Below the pieces are notes generated by a model. It made no database searches and was not told the DNA's origin. It saw nothing but the letters and a program-made list of their open reading frames with translations. Both the position numbers and the translations under genes were made by a program. Shown piece after piece: positions 1 to 7,788 of a stretch of DNA of 44,825 bases. The stretch comes from Pseudonocardiales bacterium (GTDB taxonomy: Bacteria; Actinomycetota; Actinomycetes; Mycobacteriales; Jatrophihabitantaceae): positions 1 through 44,825 of the forward strand of contig JAVEET010000005.1 in the NCBI GenBank assembly GCA_030840295.1. The letters run 5' to 3'. Every line of letters begins with the position of its first letter. The first letter of the stretch is position 1.

Positions 1-105
1 CTGGAGGCATTCCTCCAACAGGACATGGCTGAACGGTCCACAGCAGAGTCGGCGTGGGCGGACCTGGCCACCGTGCTGGCGTCCATCCCGGCGGTGGCCG
101 CATGA
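1..105 (+). CDS. fliI: Flagellar export ATPase FliI, C-terminal fragment
   Basis: The window opens inside this gene; only the last 34 residues are visible, ending in a TGA at 103-105. The fragment begins LEAFLQQDMAERS and continues with an alanine-rich helix, which resembles the C-terminal helical domain of the FliI family (the F1-beta-like ATPase that powers flagellar type III export). No Walker motif lies in the window, so the call rests on this tail and on the context: the stop codon overlaps the start of a FliJ-like coiled-coil gene by ATGA, and fliI-fliJ is the standard pair. It is the most upstream visible member of a long + strand flagellar operon. Confidence 0.75.
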   Translation: MEAFLQQDMAERSTAESAWADLATVLASIPAVAA

Positions 106-539
106 CCAACCGGCGCTGGCTGCCCACCATGTTGCGTGCCCGGCAAGCCGGCGAAGACGCAGCCGCGCTGCACGTCGCGCAGGCTCGCCGCGACCTGGCC
201 GAGCATGAAGGCATCGAGCGTGCACAGCGGGCCCGACTGGCTGGGCTGGGCGTGCCGGCCACTGGCAGCACCCGGGCCTTCCTCGTTGAGGTCACCCGGG
301 GCGACGCGGCGGCAGCGACCCACCTGGCGGCGCAGCATCGCGTCGGCGTCGCCGAACGGCGGCTGGCCGCCCGCGTCGAGGAATTGAACGCCGCGGCACA
401 GCAGCGGCAGTCGGTGCAGAAACTGAGTGAACGCTTGGACGCCGAAGGGCGCGCGACCGAGCTGGCCACGTCCCAGCGTTCCCTCGATGACCTGACGATC
501 AGCCGCTTCACCCGCACCACGGCAGGGCGGACTCCATGA
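102..539 (+). CDS. fliJ: Flagellar export chaperone/stalk FliJ
   Basis: A 145-residue, Arg/Ala/Glu-rich protein predicted to be almost entirely helical, as expected of the FliJ coiled coil. FliJ sits in the FliI hexamer and links it to FlhA during flagellar export. The ATG at 102 overlaps the fliI stop (ATGA), which fixes the start; an in-frame start at 54 would lie inside fliI. Sequence identity to FliJ is weak in general for this family, so the assignment depends on size (FliJ is about 145 residues), coiled-coil character and position directly after fliI. Its stop overlaps the next gene by four bases. Confidence 0.75.
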   Translation: MTNRRWLPTMLRARQAGEDAAALHVAQARRDLAEHEGIERAQRARLAGLGVPATGSTRAFLVEVTRGDAAAATHLAAQHRVGVAERRLAARVEELNAAAQQRQSVQKLSERLDAEGRATELATSQRSLDDLTISRFTRTTAGRTP

Positions 540-1513
540 CGTACCCGATCGACGGGATCTCTGGCGTCCTGACCCGGATCTCCCAGTTGCAGGCTCAGTT
601 TCCTCAGCTGGTCCCGGCCAGTGCCCGCCTTTTCGGCACCGCACCCTCGACCGGCGGCGCGGCCTCGAGCAGCCCTGCCGCCTCGACCGGTACCGGGGAC
701 GCGGCCACCAGTTTCGCCGCGCAGTTGAGCGCGGCTTCGAACCCGTCCCCCGGCACCGGGTCAACCGGTGTGACCGGCAACCAGGTGGTGGCTTCGGCAG
801 AAAAGTACCTCGGCGTGCCCTACGTGTTCGGCGGCACCACCTCAGCCGGAATCGACTGCTCCGGCCTGGTCCAGCGCGCCTACGGTGACCTGGGCATCCA
901 GCTGCCGCGGCTCAGCTGGGACCAGGCGAAGACCGGAACAGCTGTGCCCGATCTGGCGCACGCCCAACCCGGCGACATTCTCGGTTTCGGCAATCCGGCC
1001 GAGCACGTCGCGATCTACCTGGGCAACAACACCATGATCGCAGCACCGCAACCCGGTGAGAACGTCAAGATCCAGAGCGTCTACGAAACACCGGCGAGCA
1101 TCCGCCGGATCGTCACCAGCGATACCTCACCAGCCGGCGCCGGCCCGTACGTCGGCCTGTTCGCACAGAACGAAGCGACCTACAAGCTTCCCAGCGGCCT
1201 GCTTGCCGCGGTGGCCCAGACCGAGTCCGGTGGCGACCCCACCGCGATCAGTCCGGCGGGAGCCCAGGGCTTGATGCAGCTCATGCCGGCCACGGCCGCC
1301 GGCCTCGGCGTCAACCCGTGGGAACCCGGTCAGGCCATTCAAGGTGCCGCCGAGCTGCTGGCCAACTACCTGCGCCGGTTCGGCTCCGTCCCGTTGGCGC
1401 TCGCCGCCTACAACGCCGGACCTGGGGCCGTCGAGCAGTACGGCGGAATTCCGCCGTACACCGAAACACAGAACTACGTCCGCAAGATCACCGCAATGAT
1501 GGCGAGCTCATGA
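536..1513 (+). CDS. NlpC/P60 - lytic transglycosylase fusion, flagellar peptidoglycan hydrolase
   Basis: A 325-residue enzyme with two wall-cutting domains. Residues about 82-195 form an NlpC/P60 endopeptidase: GIDCSGLVQRAY carries the likely nucleophile Cys108, and EHVAIYLG the likely His157. Residues about 203-325 form a lytic transglycosylase (SLT) domain: TESGG contains the likely catalytic Glu230, followed by GLMQLMP (about 246-251) and AYNAGPGAV (about 291-299). The first 80 residues are Ser/Ala/Gly-rich and look like a linker or export region, without a clear Sec signal. The start overlaps fliJ (ATGA) and the end overlaps fliK. Context suggests it opens peptidoglycan for the rod and hook, the job FlgJ does in Proteobacteria; that role is inferred. 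Confidence 0.88.
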   Translation: MTYPIDGISGVLTRISQLQAQFPQLVPASARLFGTAPSTGGAASSSPAASTGTGDAATSFAAQLSAASNPSPGTGSTGVTGNQVVASAEKYLGVPYVFGGTTSAGIDCSGLVQRAYGDLGIQLPRLSWDQAKTGTAVPDLAHAQPGDILGFGNPAEHVAIYLGNNTMIAAPQPGENVKIQSVYETPASIRRIVTSDTSPAGAGPYVGLFAQNEATYKLPSGLLAAVAQTESGGDPTAISPAGAQGLMQLMPATAAGLGVNPWEPGQAIQGAAELLANYLRRFGSVPLALAAYNAGPGAVEQYGGIPPYTETQNYVRKITAMMASS

Positions 1514-2805
1514 TGGGCACATTGGCGCTGAGCACGTACCCCACGGTCCCGAACGGGCCCAATGGGTCGTACCCCACCGCGAGTGCCGCCGCCGGGAACA
1601 GCGCGGTGACTACTGTCGCGGCTGAGGCGGCGGACCCGAGCCAAGGCACCACCTTCGCGCACCTGTTGGCCGGCGCCGCTGAGCCGGCTCAGGAGCCTGC
1701 TACCCCGGACCCGAACGGCGAGGTCGGCCCGAGCCGGACCGGTTCGCCGATCCGCCGCAGCTCGCGTGTCTCCCGCGTCCTCGCCATCCCCCAGCCGCGA
1801 CAGGACATCGTCGGCTCCGCCCAACAGCCCGCACCACAGCAACTGGCGCTGCAGCAGCAGGTTGCCGCACCGCCGGTCGCGGCACAGCAGCTTTTGCCAG
1901 CGCAGCAACTCGCCGCACTGCAGGCCCCGCCACAGCAGCAACTCGCCGCACCGCCAGCCCCGAGCATCCTCGCCACCTCGGCACCCACGCTCGCGTCGGC
2001 GGGCACTGCCCCCTCCCCCTCCGCACCAGCCCCTGGGCCCGCTTCGGTGGCCGCCCCCGAAGCGCCGCCAGAGCCGACTCCAGGATCAGCTACGGACCCC
2101 AATCCAGTGGTGACCACCGGCTCCGCCCCCCGGCCCATCTCATTGCCCATACCAGTACCCGCCGCTCCCGGGCCCATTTCGTTGCCCACCTCGGTGGCTG
2201 CCGCCTTGGTGCCCAGCTCAGTGCCCAGCTCAGTGCCCAGTTCGGCGGCGCTGGATCAGGCCGCCGCGGCGATGCAATCCGGTGCGTTCCTGCCGCCGGC
2301 CCCGGCCAGCCCCCCAAACAACGCGCAGCCGTTCGAGGCCGCGCCGAACGGCTCGACCGTCCCGGCCCCGATCCATCAACAGGTCGCTGCCCCCTTGCTG
2401 CAACTGCGGGCACGAGGGGACGGGGTCCATCGGCTGTTACTGGAGCTACACCCCGCCGATCTCGGCCAGGTCAACGTCGAAGTGCGCCTGCATTCGGGCG
2501 AGATGAGGATTTCGCTCACCAGCGGCAATGACGCGGCACGCGAGGCAATCCGGGCGGCCCTGCCGCAATTGCGGACCGACCTCGCCTCGGTGGGCCTGGC
2601 GGCCACTGACATCTCGGTGAACCTGGGTTCATCCGACGCGTCGGCCGGTCAGGGCAGACAACCGGATGGCAGGCAGGCCGCCGTCGGGCAACACAACCCA
2701 GGACGCGCCCCCGAGGACCGCACGGCCGGCGCTGATCGGGTAACCGCCGCCTCGACCCATCCGAGGTACGTCGGACCTAGGACCGGAATCGACCGCTGGC
2801 TATGA
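1510..2805 (+). CDS. fliK: Flagellar hook-length control protein FliK
   Basis: About 431 residues. The first 310 are low-complexity, rich in Pro, Ala, Gln and Ser (for example APPQQQLAAPP and a triple SSVPSSVPSS), as in the flexible ruler part of FliK. The C-terminal part (about residues 325-410) matches the Flg_hook domain, with LLLELHPADLGQVNVEVRL and a following amphipathic block. FliK measures hook length and switches FlhB export specificity. The start is taken at ATG 1510, overlapping the previous stop; ATG 1513 is equally possible. An upstream in-frame start at 1318 would lie inside the transglycosylase domain and is rejected. Confidence 0.88.
   Translation: MMGTLALSTYPTVPNGPNGSYPTASAAAGNSAVTTVAAEAADPSQGTTFAHLLAGAAEPAQEPATPDPNGEVGPSRTGSPIRRSSRVSRVLAIPQPRQDIVGSAQQPAPQQLALQQQVAAPPVAAQQLLPAQQLAALQAPPQQQLAAPPAPSILATSAPTLASAGTAPSPSAPAPGPASVAAPEAPPEPTPGSATDPNPVVTTGSAPRPISLPIPVPAAPGPISLPTSVAAALVPSSVPSSVPSSAALDQAAAAMQSGAFLPPAPASPPNNAQPFEAAPNGSTVPAPIHQQVAAPLLQLRARGDGVHRLLLELHPADLGQVNVEVRLHSGEMRISLTSGNDAAREAIRAALPQLRTDLASVGLAATDISVNLGSSDASAGQGRQPDGRQAAVGQHNPGRAPEDRTAGADRVTAASTHPRYVGPRTGIDRWL
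2209..2244 (+). repeat. 12-bp triplicate inside fliK
   Basis: Three adjacent copies of GTGCCCAGCTCA (the third degenerate) encode the VPSS repeats of the FliK linker. This is an in-frame microsatellite that could change ruler length. Confidence 0.8.
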
Positions 2806-2832
2806 CCCACCTGACCTCAGAGGAGCACCCGA

Positions 2833-3270
2833 ATGACGAACCCTGTTGCCGCGACCAACGTGGCCGCTACGGCCAGCCCGGTGGCCGCCCCCACGGCGGG
2901 AGCACCGAGCACCGACAACACCCAGCTCAGCTCCAAGGCATTCCTGCAGCTGCTCGTCGCTCAGCTGCGGTATCAGGATCCGAGTAAGCCGGTCGACACC
3001 TCGGAGTTCATGAACGAGACCGCCACCCTGACCCAGGTCCAGACCATGGAGGCCAATGCGAAGGCCACGGCCGACATGCTCAGCACCCAACAGGTTCAAA
3101 CCGCCAGCAGCATGGTCGGACGGACCGTCACCTACCTCGACACCACCGGGAAGATCGCCACCGGGATCGTCTCGGCCGCCACCATCTCCACCTCGCCACC
3201 AAGCCTGCGCATCGGCAGCAGCGACGTGGGACTGAGCCAGATTCAGCAAGTACTCGCCACCGCCACCTGA
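2833..3270 (+). CDS. flgD: Flagellar hook capping/scaffold protein FlgD
   Basis: A 145-residue protein. Residues 35-70 carry the FlgD N-terminal signature: KAFLQLLVAQLRYQDP followed by SKPVDTSEFMNETATLTQVQ. FlgD caps the growing hook and lets hook subunits polymerise. The protein ends soon after a short beta-rich segment (about 95-145) and lacks the long tudor/FnIII region of enterobacterial FlgD; this short form is common in Gram-positive bacteria. The ATG at 2833 is preceded by AGAGGAG at 2818-2824. It lies between fliK and the hook gene, as usual. Confidence 0.93.
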   Translation: MTNPVAATNVAATASPVAAPTAGAPSTDNTQLSSKAFLQLLVAQLRYQDPSKPVDTSEFMNETATLTQVQTMEANAKATADMLSTQQVQTASSMVGRTVTYLDTTGKIATGIVSAATISTSPPSLRIGSSDVGLSQIQQVLATAT

Positions 3271-3323
3271 CCACAGATCATCCGTCCTCTTCCCGATCAT
3301 CCCTTCCCTCAAAGGAGAAAGAC

Positions 3324-4121
3324 ATGTTGCGTTCACTCTTCACCGGAATCTCGGGTCTGCGCGCGCACCAGCAGATGCTCGATGTGGCATCGAACAACAT
3401 CGCCAACGTCAACACGACCGGATACAAGAGTTCCTCGGCGATGTTCGAGTCGACCCTGAGCCAGACCATCGCCGGCGCCGGCGCACCGGGCGCACAGGGC
3501 GGGACCAACCCGACGCAGGTCGGGCTAGGTGTCCAGCTGGCCGGGACCGAGACGAACTTCACCCAAGGTTCCAACCAGTACACCGGTCGGACGTCGGACC
3601 TGCTGATCAACGGTGACGGGTTCTTCCAGGTGCAGAACAAGGGCCAGTTGAACTACACCCGCGCCGGTTCCTTCCAGCTCGACGCCGCCGGGCACCTGAC
3701 CGCGCCGGACGGCTCGACGGTGCAGAGCGCGGCTGGCGGCGACCTCGACCTCTCCGCGTTGAACTCCGGTACCTACGTGTCGTGGAACATCTCCTCGACC
3801 GGCGTAGTCAACGCCGTCGACGGCGCCGGTGCGACCACGCCGCTCGGCACGATCGCGATCGCCACCTTCGCCAACCCGGCCGGCTTGACCCAGGTCGGCG
3901 ATACCCAATACCAGGCCAGCGTGAACTCCGGCGCGGCCCAGGTCGGCCCTCCAAGCTCCGGTTCGCGGGGCAGCCTCACCTCGGGGTATCTGGAGATGTC
4001 CAACGTCGACCTCGCCGGCGAGCTCACCAATCTGATCATCAGCGAGCGTGGCTTCCAGGCGAACTCCCGAGTCATCACCACCTCCGATGAGGTCCTGCAG
4101 ACGTTGGTGAACTTGAAGTAG
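3324..4121 (+). CDS. flgE: Flagellar hook protein, FlgE/FlgG family (compact)
   Basis: A 265-residue rod/hook-family protein. The N terminus has the conserved ASNNIANVNTTGYK motif, the middle has LLINGDGFFQVQ, and the C terminus has ERGFQANSRVITTSDEVLQT, the axial coiled-coil region. Position directly after fliK and flgD argues for the hook subunit FlgE, but the length is that of FlgG and far below the roughly 400 residues of enterobacterial FlgE, so a large outer domain must be missing. The strong ribosome binding site AAAGGAG at 3310-3316 suits a highly made structural protein. FlgG cannot be excluded from sequence alone. Confidence 0.85.
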   Translation: MLRSLFTGISGLRAHQQMLDVASNNIANVNTTGYKSSSAMFESTLSQTIAGAGAPGAQGGTNPTQVGLGVQLAGTETNFTQGSNQYTGRTSDLLINGDGFFQVQNKGQLNYTRAGSFQLDAAGHLTAPDGSTVQSAAGGDLDLSALNSGTYVSWNISSTGVVNAVDGAGATTPLGTIAIATFANPAGLTQVGDTQYQASVNSGAAQVGPPSSGSRGSLTSGYLEMSNVDLAGELTNLIISERGFQANSRVITTSDEVLQTLVNLK

Positions 4122-4219
4122 CTCCGCGGCGCGGGGTCCCTCAACACCTCAGCTTGTCGACGTGGTGGCCGATGAGTAGGTCAAGGCGGACCCACGGATG
4201 GGTCCGATGTGAACCTTGG

Positions 4220-4543
4220 ATGGATCCGTTGATAATTCTGCGCCGGCTGAGCGGCCCGCAATTCGCTCTCAATCCTGACCTGATCGAGCGGGCCGAGGCC
4301 ACCCCGGACACGGTCGTGACCATGGTCAACGGCAACAAGTACCTCGTCTGCGAATCTCTGCGCGAGCTGACCGACGCCATCCGCGACCACCGAGCCCAGA
4401 TCATCGCGATGGCCGAAGACATGGTGGTCGACGCTGAGTCGGGTCGCGTCCTGAACAGTGGTGCCCAGGGGAATCCCCCGCACCTGCACGAAGTGGCTAA
4501 GGCCGATAGTCCGGTTGTGCCGATCAGGTCTCGGGAAGCCTGA
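4220..4543 (+). CDS. flbD: FlbD-family flagellar protein (SwrD-like)
   Basis: About 107 residues. The N-terminal 65 match the FlbD family: IILRRLSGPQFALNPDLIE, then TVVTMVNGNKYLVCESLREL. This small protein (SwrD in Bacillus) lies next to motA and has been linked to motor power; here the role is inferred from family and position. The start is uncertain: ATG 4220 is used, but TTG 4229 would give MIILRRLSG, the usual family N terminus. A start at 4154 would add unrelated residues. The C-terminal 40 residues extend beyond the family core. The stop overlaps the motA start (TGATG). Confidence 0.85.
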   Translation: MDPLIILRRLSGPQFALNPDLIERAEATPDTVVTMVNGNKYLVCESLRELTDAIRDHRAQIIAMAEDMVVDAESGRVLNSGAQGNPPHLHEVAKADSPVVPIRSREA

Positions 4544-5322
4544 TGGACGGCGCCCTACTCGGCGGTGTCGTCCTCGCCTTGGCCGCAATCGTCGGCTCGG
4601 TGACGATGGAAGGCGGCAACATCTCCGCCATCTTCCTGCCCGCGCCGATGATGCTGGTCTTCCTCGGCACGCTAGGTGCCGCAGTCGCGGGCGGCCTGCT
4701 CCGCGATGCCAAGTCGCTGCCGAAACAACTGATCCGGGCCGTAACCGCGAAGGTACCCAATCCCGATACCGCGGTCGAGATCCTGGTCGGCCTGGCCGGC
4801 CGCGCTCGCCGGGAAGGCCTGCTGGCGCTGGAGGACGAGGTCAATCAGATCGAGGACGACTTCCTCCGCCGCGGTTTGCAGTTGGCCATCGACGGCACCG
4901 ATGCCGAAGAGGTCGCACTCATTCTCACCGCGGAAGTCGATACCAAGCGCGCCTCGGACAAGGCGGCGGCCAAGCTTTTTGCAGACATGGGCGGGTACGC
5001 GCCGACCATCGGCATCATCGGCACCGTGCTTGGCCTCGTGAAGGTCCTCGGTCATCTCTCGGCCCCGTCCAAGTTGGGCGCCGAGATCGCCAGCGCCTTC
5101 GTGGCAACCCTGTGGGGTGTGATGAGCGCGAATGTGTTCTTCCTGCCATTGGGTAGCCGCCTGAAGCGGCTCAGCCAAGCAGAGTGCGAGCAGATGGAGG
5201 TTGTGATCGAAGGCATTCTCTCCATCCAGGCCGGCTCGAACCCGCGGCTCGTGGAGCAGAAGTTGCACAGCCTGATTCCCCGCAACGCGGTCAGGGCCCA
5301 GGCCGAGAAGGACGTGGCCTAG
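4543..5322 (+). CDS. motA: Flagellar motor stator protein MotA
   Basis: A 259-residue membrane protein with four hydrophobic segments (roughly residues 1-22, 30-50, 150-172 and 185-205) and a large cytoplasmic loop between segments 2 and 3, the MotA layout. The segment GGYAPTIGIIGTVLGLVKVL carries the conserved proline of the ion channel. MotA and MotB form the stator that couples ion flow to rotation. The gene overlaps flbD by one base and is immediately followed by motB, so the pair is co-translated. Confidence 0.95.
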   Translation: MDGALLGGVVLALAAIVGSVTMEGGNISAIFLPAPMMLVFLGTLGAAVAGGLLRDAKSLPKQLIRAVTAKVPNPDTAVEILVGLAGRARREGLLALEDEVNQIEDDFLRRGLQLAIDGTDAEEVALILTAEVDTKRASDKAAAKLFADMGGYAPTIGIIGTVLGLVKVLGHLSAPSKLGAEIASAFVATLWGVMSANVFFLPLGSRLKRLSQAECEQMEVVIEGILSIQAGSNPRLVEQKLHSLIPRNAVRAQAEKDVA

Positions 5323-6192
5323 ATGAGCTCCGCCGTCCGCCGTGCTGCGCGGCGCCGGACCGAGGAGGATGAGCACGAGAACAGCGAACGATGGATGGTC
5401 ACCTACGCTGACATGCTGACCCTGCTGCTGGTCCTGTTCATCGTGATGTATGCGATATCGCAGGTGAATACCTCGAAATTCGCCGAGCTCAAGAGCGGAC
5501 TGGCCACGGCGTTCAAGAACGGCCAACCGTCGGTACTCACCGCGGGCAGCGGAATTGTCGGCGGTGAGTCGATCTCGTCCCAACAGCAGGTCGTCGGTCC
5601 GAACAACGTCACCTTGCCGCAGCTCGATCAGGGCGCCGCATCACCGAGCGATACCAACGCGGCCAAGCATGAGATCGACCAGTTCAGAAGGATCAAGGCT
5701 GCCATCAAGGCGTCCCTGAAGTCGCGGGGACTGGACGGTAGCGCGCTTTTCAGCATCGACGAGCGAGGCCTGGTCGTCACGGTAGTCACCAACGAGTTGG
5801 TCTTCGCGGGCAACAGCGCGGCGCTGGAGAACGAAGGGGTCGCGATCATGAGCGCGGTCGCCGAGCCACTGCGTTCCATCGACAACCAATTGCAGATCGA
5901 CGGTCACACGAACCAGCAGAAAGTCAGCACCGATCCGTACCCGAGCGGCTGGGAACTCTCCTCGGCACGAGCCTCTTCGGTGGTCCGGTACCTGATCCGA
6001 CACGGCGGCATCCTGGCGGCCAGGTTGAGCGCGGTCGGCTACTCCGACCAACGTCCGCTCGTCCCACCCAGCGATCCGCGATCCATCACGCGAAACCGCA
6101 GGGTCGACGTCGTTGTGCTCAGCAAGCTGCCGGCATCCGCCGCGGCACAACTGCCGGCGCTCGGCCGCGCGATCTCGGACGTAGCCAGGTGA
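5323..6192 (+). CDS. motB: Flagellar motor stator protein MotB
   Basis: A 289-residue protein with one N-terminal membrane helix containing TYADMLTLLLVLFIVMYA. Asp30 is the expected ion-binding residue (Asp32 in E. coli), and the absence of sodium-type features suggests, but does not prove, proton drive. Residues about 130-270 form an OmpA/MotB peptidoglycan-binding domain (IDGHTNQ, then WELSSARASSVVRYLI). The ATG directly follows the motA stop. The basic N terminus is typical for the cytoplasmic tail. Confidence 0.95.
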   Translation: MSSAVRRAARRRTEEDEHENSERWMVTYADMLTLLLVLFIVMYAISQVNTSKFAELKSGLATAFKNGQPSVLTAGSGIVGGESISSQQQVVGPNNVTLPQLDQGAASPSDTNAAKHEIDQFRRIKAAIKASLKSRGLDGSALFSIDERGLVVTVVTNELVFAGNSAALENEGVAIMSAVAEPLRSIDNQLQIDGHTNQQKVSTDPYPSGWELSSARASSVVRYLIRHGGILAARLSAVGYSDQRPLVPPSDPRSITRNRRVDVVVLSKLPASAAAQLPALGRAISDVAR

Positions 6193-6272
6193 GCGCGATG
6201 AGCGTGCGGTCCTCGGCAGCAGTCGAGTCGAGCGAGACGAAAACCGTAACCAAGCAGTGGGAGCCCGCATGA
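6189..6272 (+). CDS. Candidate micro-ORF tiling the motB-fliL gap
   Basis: A 27-codon frame starts with GTG overlapping the motB stop (GTGA) and ends with TGA overlapping the fliL ATG (ATGA). It encodes a small hydrophilic peptide ending TKTVTKQWEPA. The exact tiling of the gap matches the 4-nt overlap style of this operon, and it may serve only to couple translation of motB to fliL. No homology is recognised and the peptide may have no function of its own. Confidence 0.25.
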   Translation: MSAMSVRSSAAVESSETKTVTKQWEPA

Positions 6273-6784
6273 CCATCACCGACGATCCGCCGGCACGCAT
6301 CGCCACCTCGGTCGGCCGATCCGAGGCCACGGCCAACAAGGCCCGGGGCGGCACCGGCTCCCAGGCCGTTGCGCCGGTCAAGAAGAAGTCCAAGAAGGTC
6401 AAGATCATCGCCCTGGTCGGCTGTCTGCTGCTTCTCGGCGCGGTGGCGAAATTCACGCTGCTCGCCCCATCGACGTCAGGTGCAGGGCCGGCCAAACCGT
6501 CTCCCGGACCGGTGATCGCCATGGACGAGCTGACCTTGAATCTGAATGGCGGCCATTTCCTGCGGCTCAAGATGTCCTTGGCCACGGTCAAGGGCACCAG
6601 CGCAGAGCTGGATGTGACCGAAGGCGTGCAGGCCGTCATCGACGAGTACAGCAATCGCTCGGTCACGTCGTTGACCGGAAAGGCTGCGCGCGACAAGGCG
6701 AAGGGAGAACTGTTGGCCAACCTGCAGAAGATCTATCCCAAGAAGCTTCTGGACCTGACCTACACCGAGTTCGTCATGCAGTAG
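6269..6784 (+). CDS. fliL: Flagellar basal body-associated protein FliL
   Basis: About 171 residues: a basic cytoplasmic N terminus, one membrane helix (IIALVGCLLLLGAVAKFTLL, about residues 43-62) and a periplasmic-type domain starting VIAMDELTLNLNGGHFLRLK, typical of FliL. The family surrounds the stator and improves torque. ATG 6269 is preferred over GTG 6257 because GGGAG at 6259-6263 is well spaced for it. It sits between motB and fliM, the standard order. Confidence 0.92.
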   Translation: MTITDDPPARIATSVGRSEATANKARGGTGSQAVAPVKKKSKKVKIIALVGCLLLLGAVAKFTLLAPSTSGAGPAKPSPGPVIAMDELTLNLNGGHFLRLKMSLATVKGTSAELDVTEGVQAVIDEYSNRSVTSLTGKAARDKAKGELLANLQKIYPKKLLDLTYTEFVMQ

Positions 6785-6843
6785 TACCGAGATCTGCGCC
6801 ATCGCACGCTCAGGTCCGAACGCCGTCCGCCGAACAGTGACGT

Positions 6844-7788
6844 GTGACGTCGAGCGGTAACTCTCATCCGAACCCTGGTTCGCCGCTGCTGAATCGAAGC
6901 TCGCCGGGCGCGGCAGCCGCCTACGACTTCCGCAGACCCTCGAAGCTGTCCCGTGACCATACCCGCGCCCTTCAGATGAGCTATGAAACCTTCGCGCGCC
7001 GGTTGAGTACCCAGCTGACCACCGGACTACGTCAGCTGTGCCAGGTGAATCTCGTCGCGATCGAACAACAGACCTATGAGGAATACGTCGCGGGGCTGTC
7101 CCAGACCACCATTCTCTCCGTTGTGGACATCGACCCGTTGCCGGGAACCGGGATCCTGGAATTCTCCGTACCGACTGCGCTCGCCTGTGTCGACTACCTG
7201 CTGGGCGGTCCCGGCGGCGAGCAACCCACTCGGCCGCTGACCGATCTGGAAACTCCCCTGCTGCGCGGACTGATCGAGCAGATGTTGACCGTCCTCCGCT
7301 ACGCGCTCGAACCCGTCGGCATCGCTCCGGTCCTGAGCGGCATCGAGTACAGCCCGCAGTTCCTGCAGGCGGCCGGTGCCACCGACATGTTCGTGGTGGG
7401 CTCCTTCGAGATGCGGATCGGCAACCAGGTCTGCCTGGCGACGCTGTGCCTTCCGCTCGCCTCGATCATGCCCAGGCTCCAGACGAAGAGCGACCGCAAG
7501 CCGACCACCGCCGCCGAGCAACTCGTCGCCAAGGAGTCCACGGCGCGGCTGCGGACCGCGCTCAGCGGCGTCCCGATCCAGGTCTCTGTGCGGTTCCGGC
7601 CGGTCCATCTCAGCTCTGACCAACTGGTCAGCCTCCAACCCGGTGACCTGCTGGAGTTGAACCATCGCCTCACCGCACCGCTGGCCGTAGAGGCCGGTGG
7701 CCGCACCTTCGCCCATGCGTTGGCGGGTCGTTCCGGCACGCGGCTGGCCGGACTCATCGTCACAACACCAAAGGAGCAGTCATCGTGA
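6844..7788 (+). CDS. fliM: Flagellar motor switch protein FliM
   Basis: A 314-residue protein. The middle domain (about 40-225) matches FliM: MSYETFARRLSTQL, then VDIDPLPGTGILEFSVPTALACVDYLLGG cut into family blocks, and the C terminus (about 235-310) has a SpoA-type fold (LQPGDLLELNHRLTAPLAVEAGG region). FliM is the C-ring subunit that receives CheY-P. The usual N-terminal LSQDEIDALL-type CheY-binding motif is not visible. The start is GTG 6844, and an in-frame stop at 6838-6840 rules out a longer N terminus. It overlaps fliN by four bases. Confidence 0.92.
   Translation: MTSSGNSHPNPGSPLLNRSSPGAAAAYDFRRPSKLSRDHTRALQMSYETFARRLSTQLTTGLRQLCQVNLVAIEQQTYEEYVAGLSQTTILSVVDIDPLPGTGILEFSVPTALACVDYLLGGPGGEQPTRPLTDLETPLLRGLIEQMLTVLRYALEPVGIAPVLSGIEYSPQFLQAAGATDMFVVGSFEMRIGNQVCLATLCLPLASIMPRLQTKSDRKPTTAAEQLVAKESTARLRTALSGVPIQVSVRFRPVHLSSDQLVSLQPGDLLELNHRLTAPLAVEAGGRTFAHALAGRSGTRLAGLIVTTPKEQSS

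Noticed and set aside
1318..1509. N-terminal extension of FliK
   Set aside because: It overlaps the transglycosylase domain of the preceding gene in another frame.
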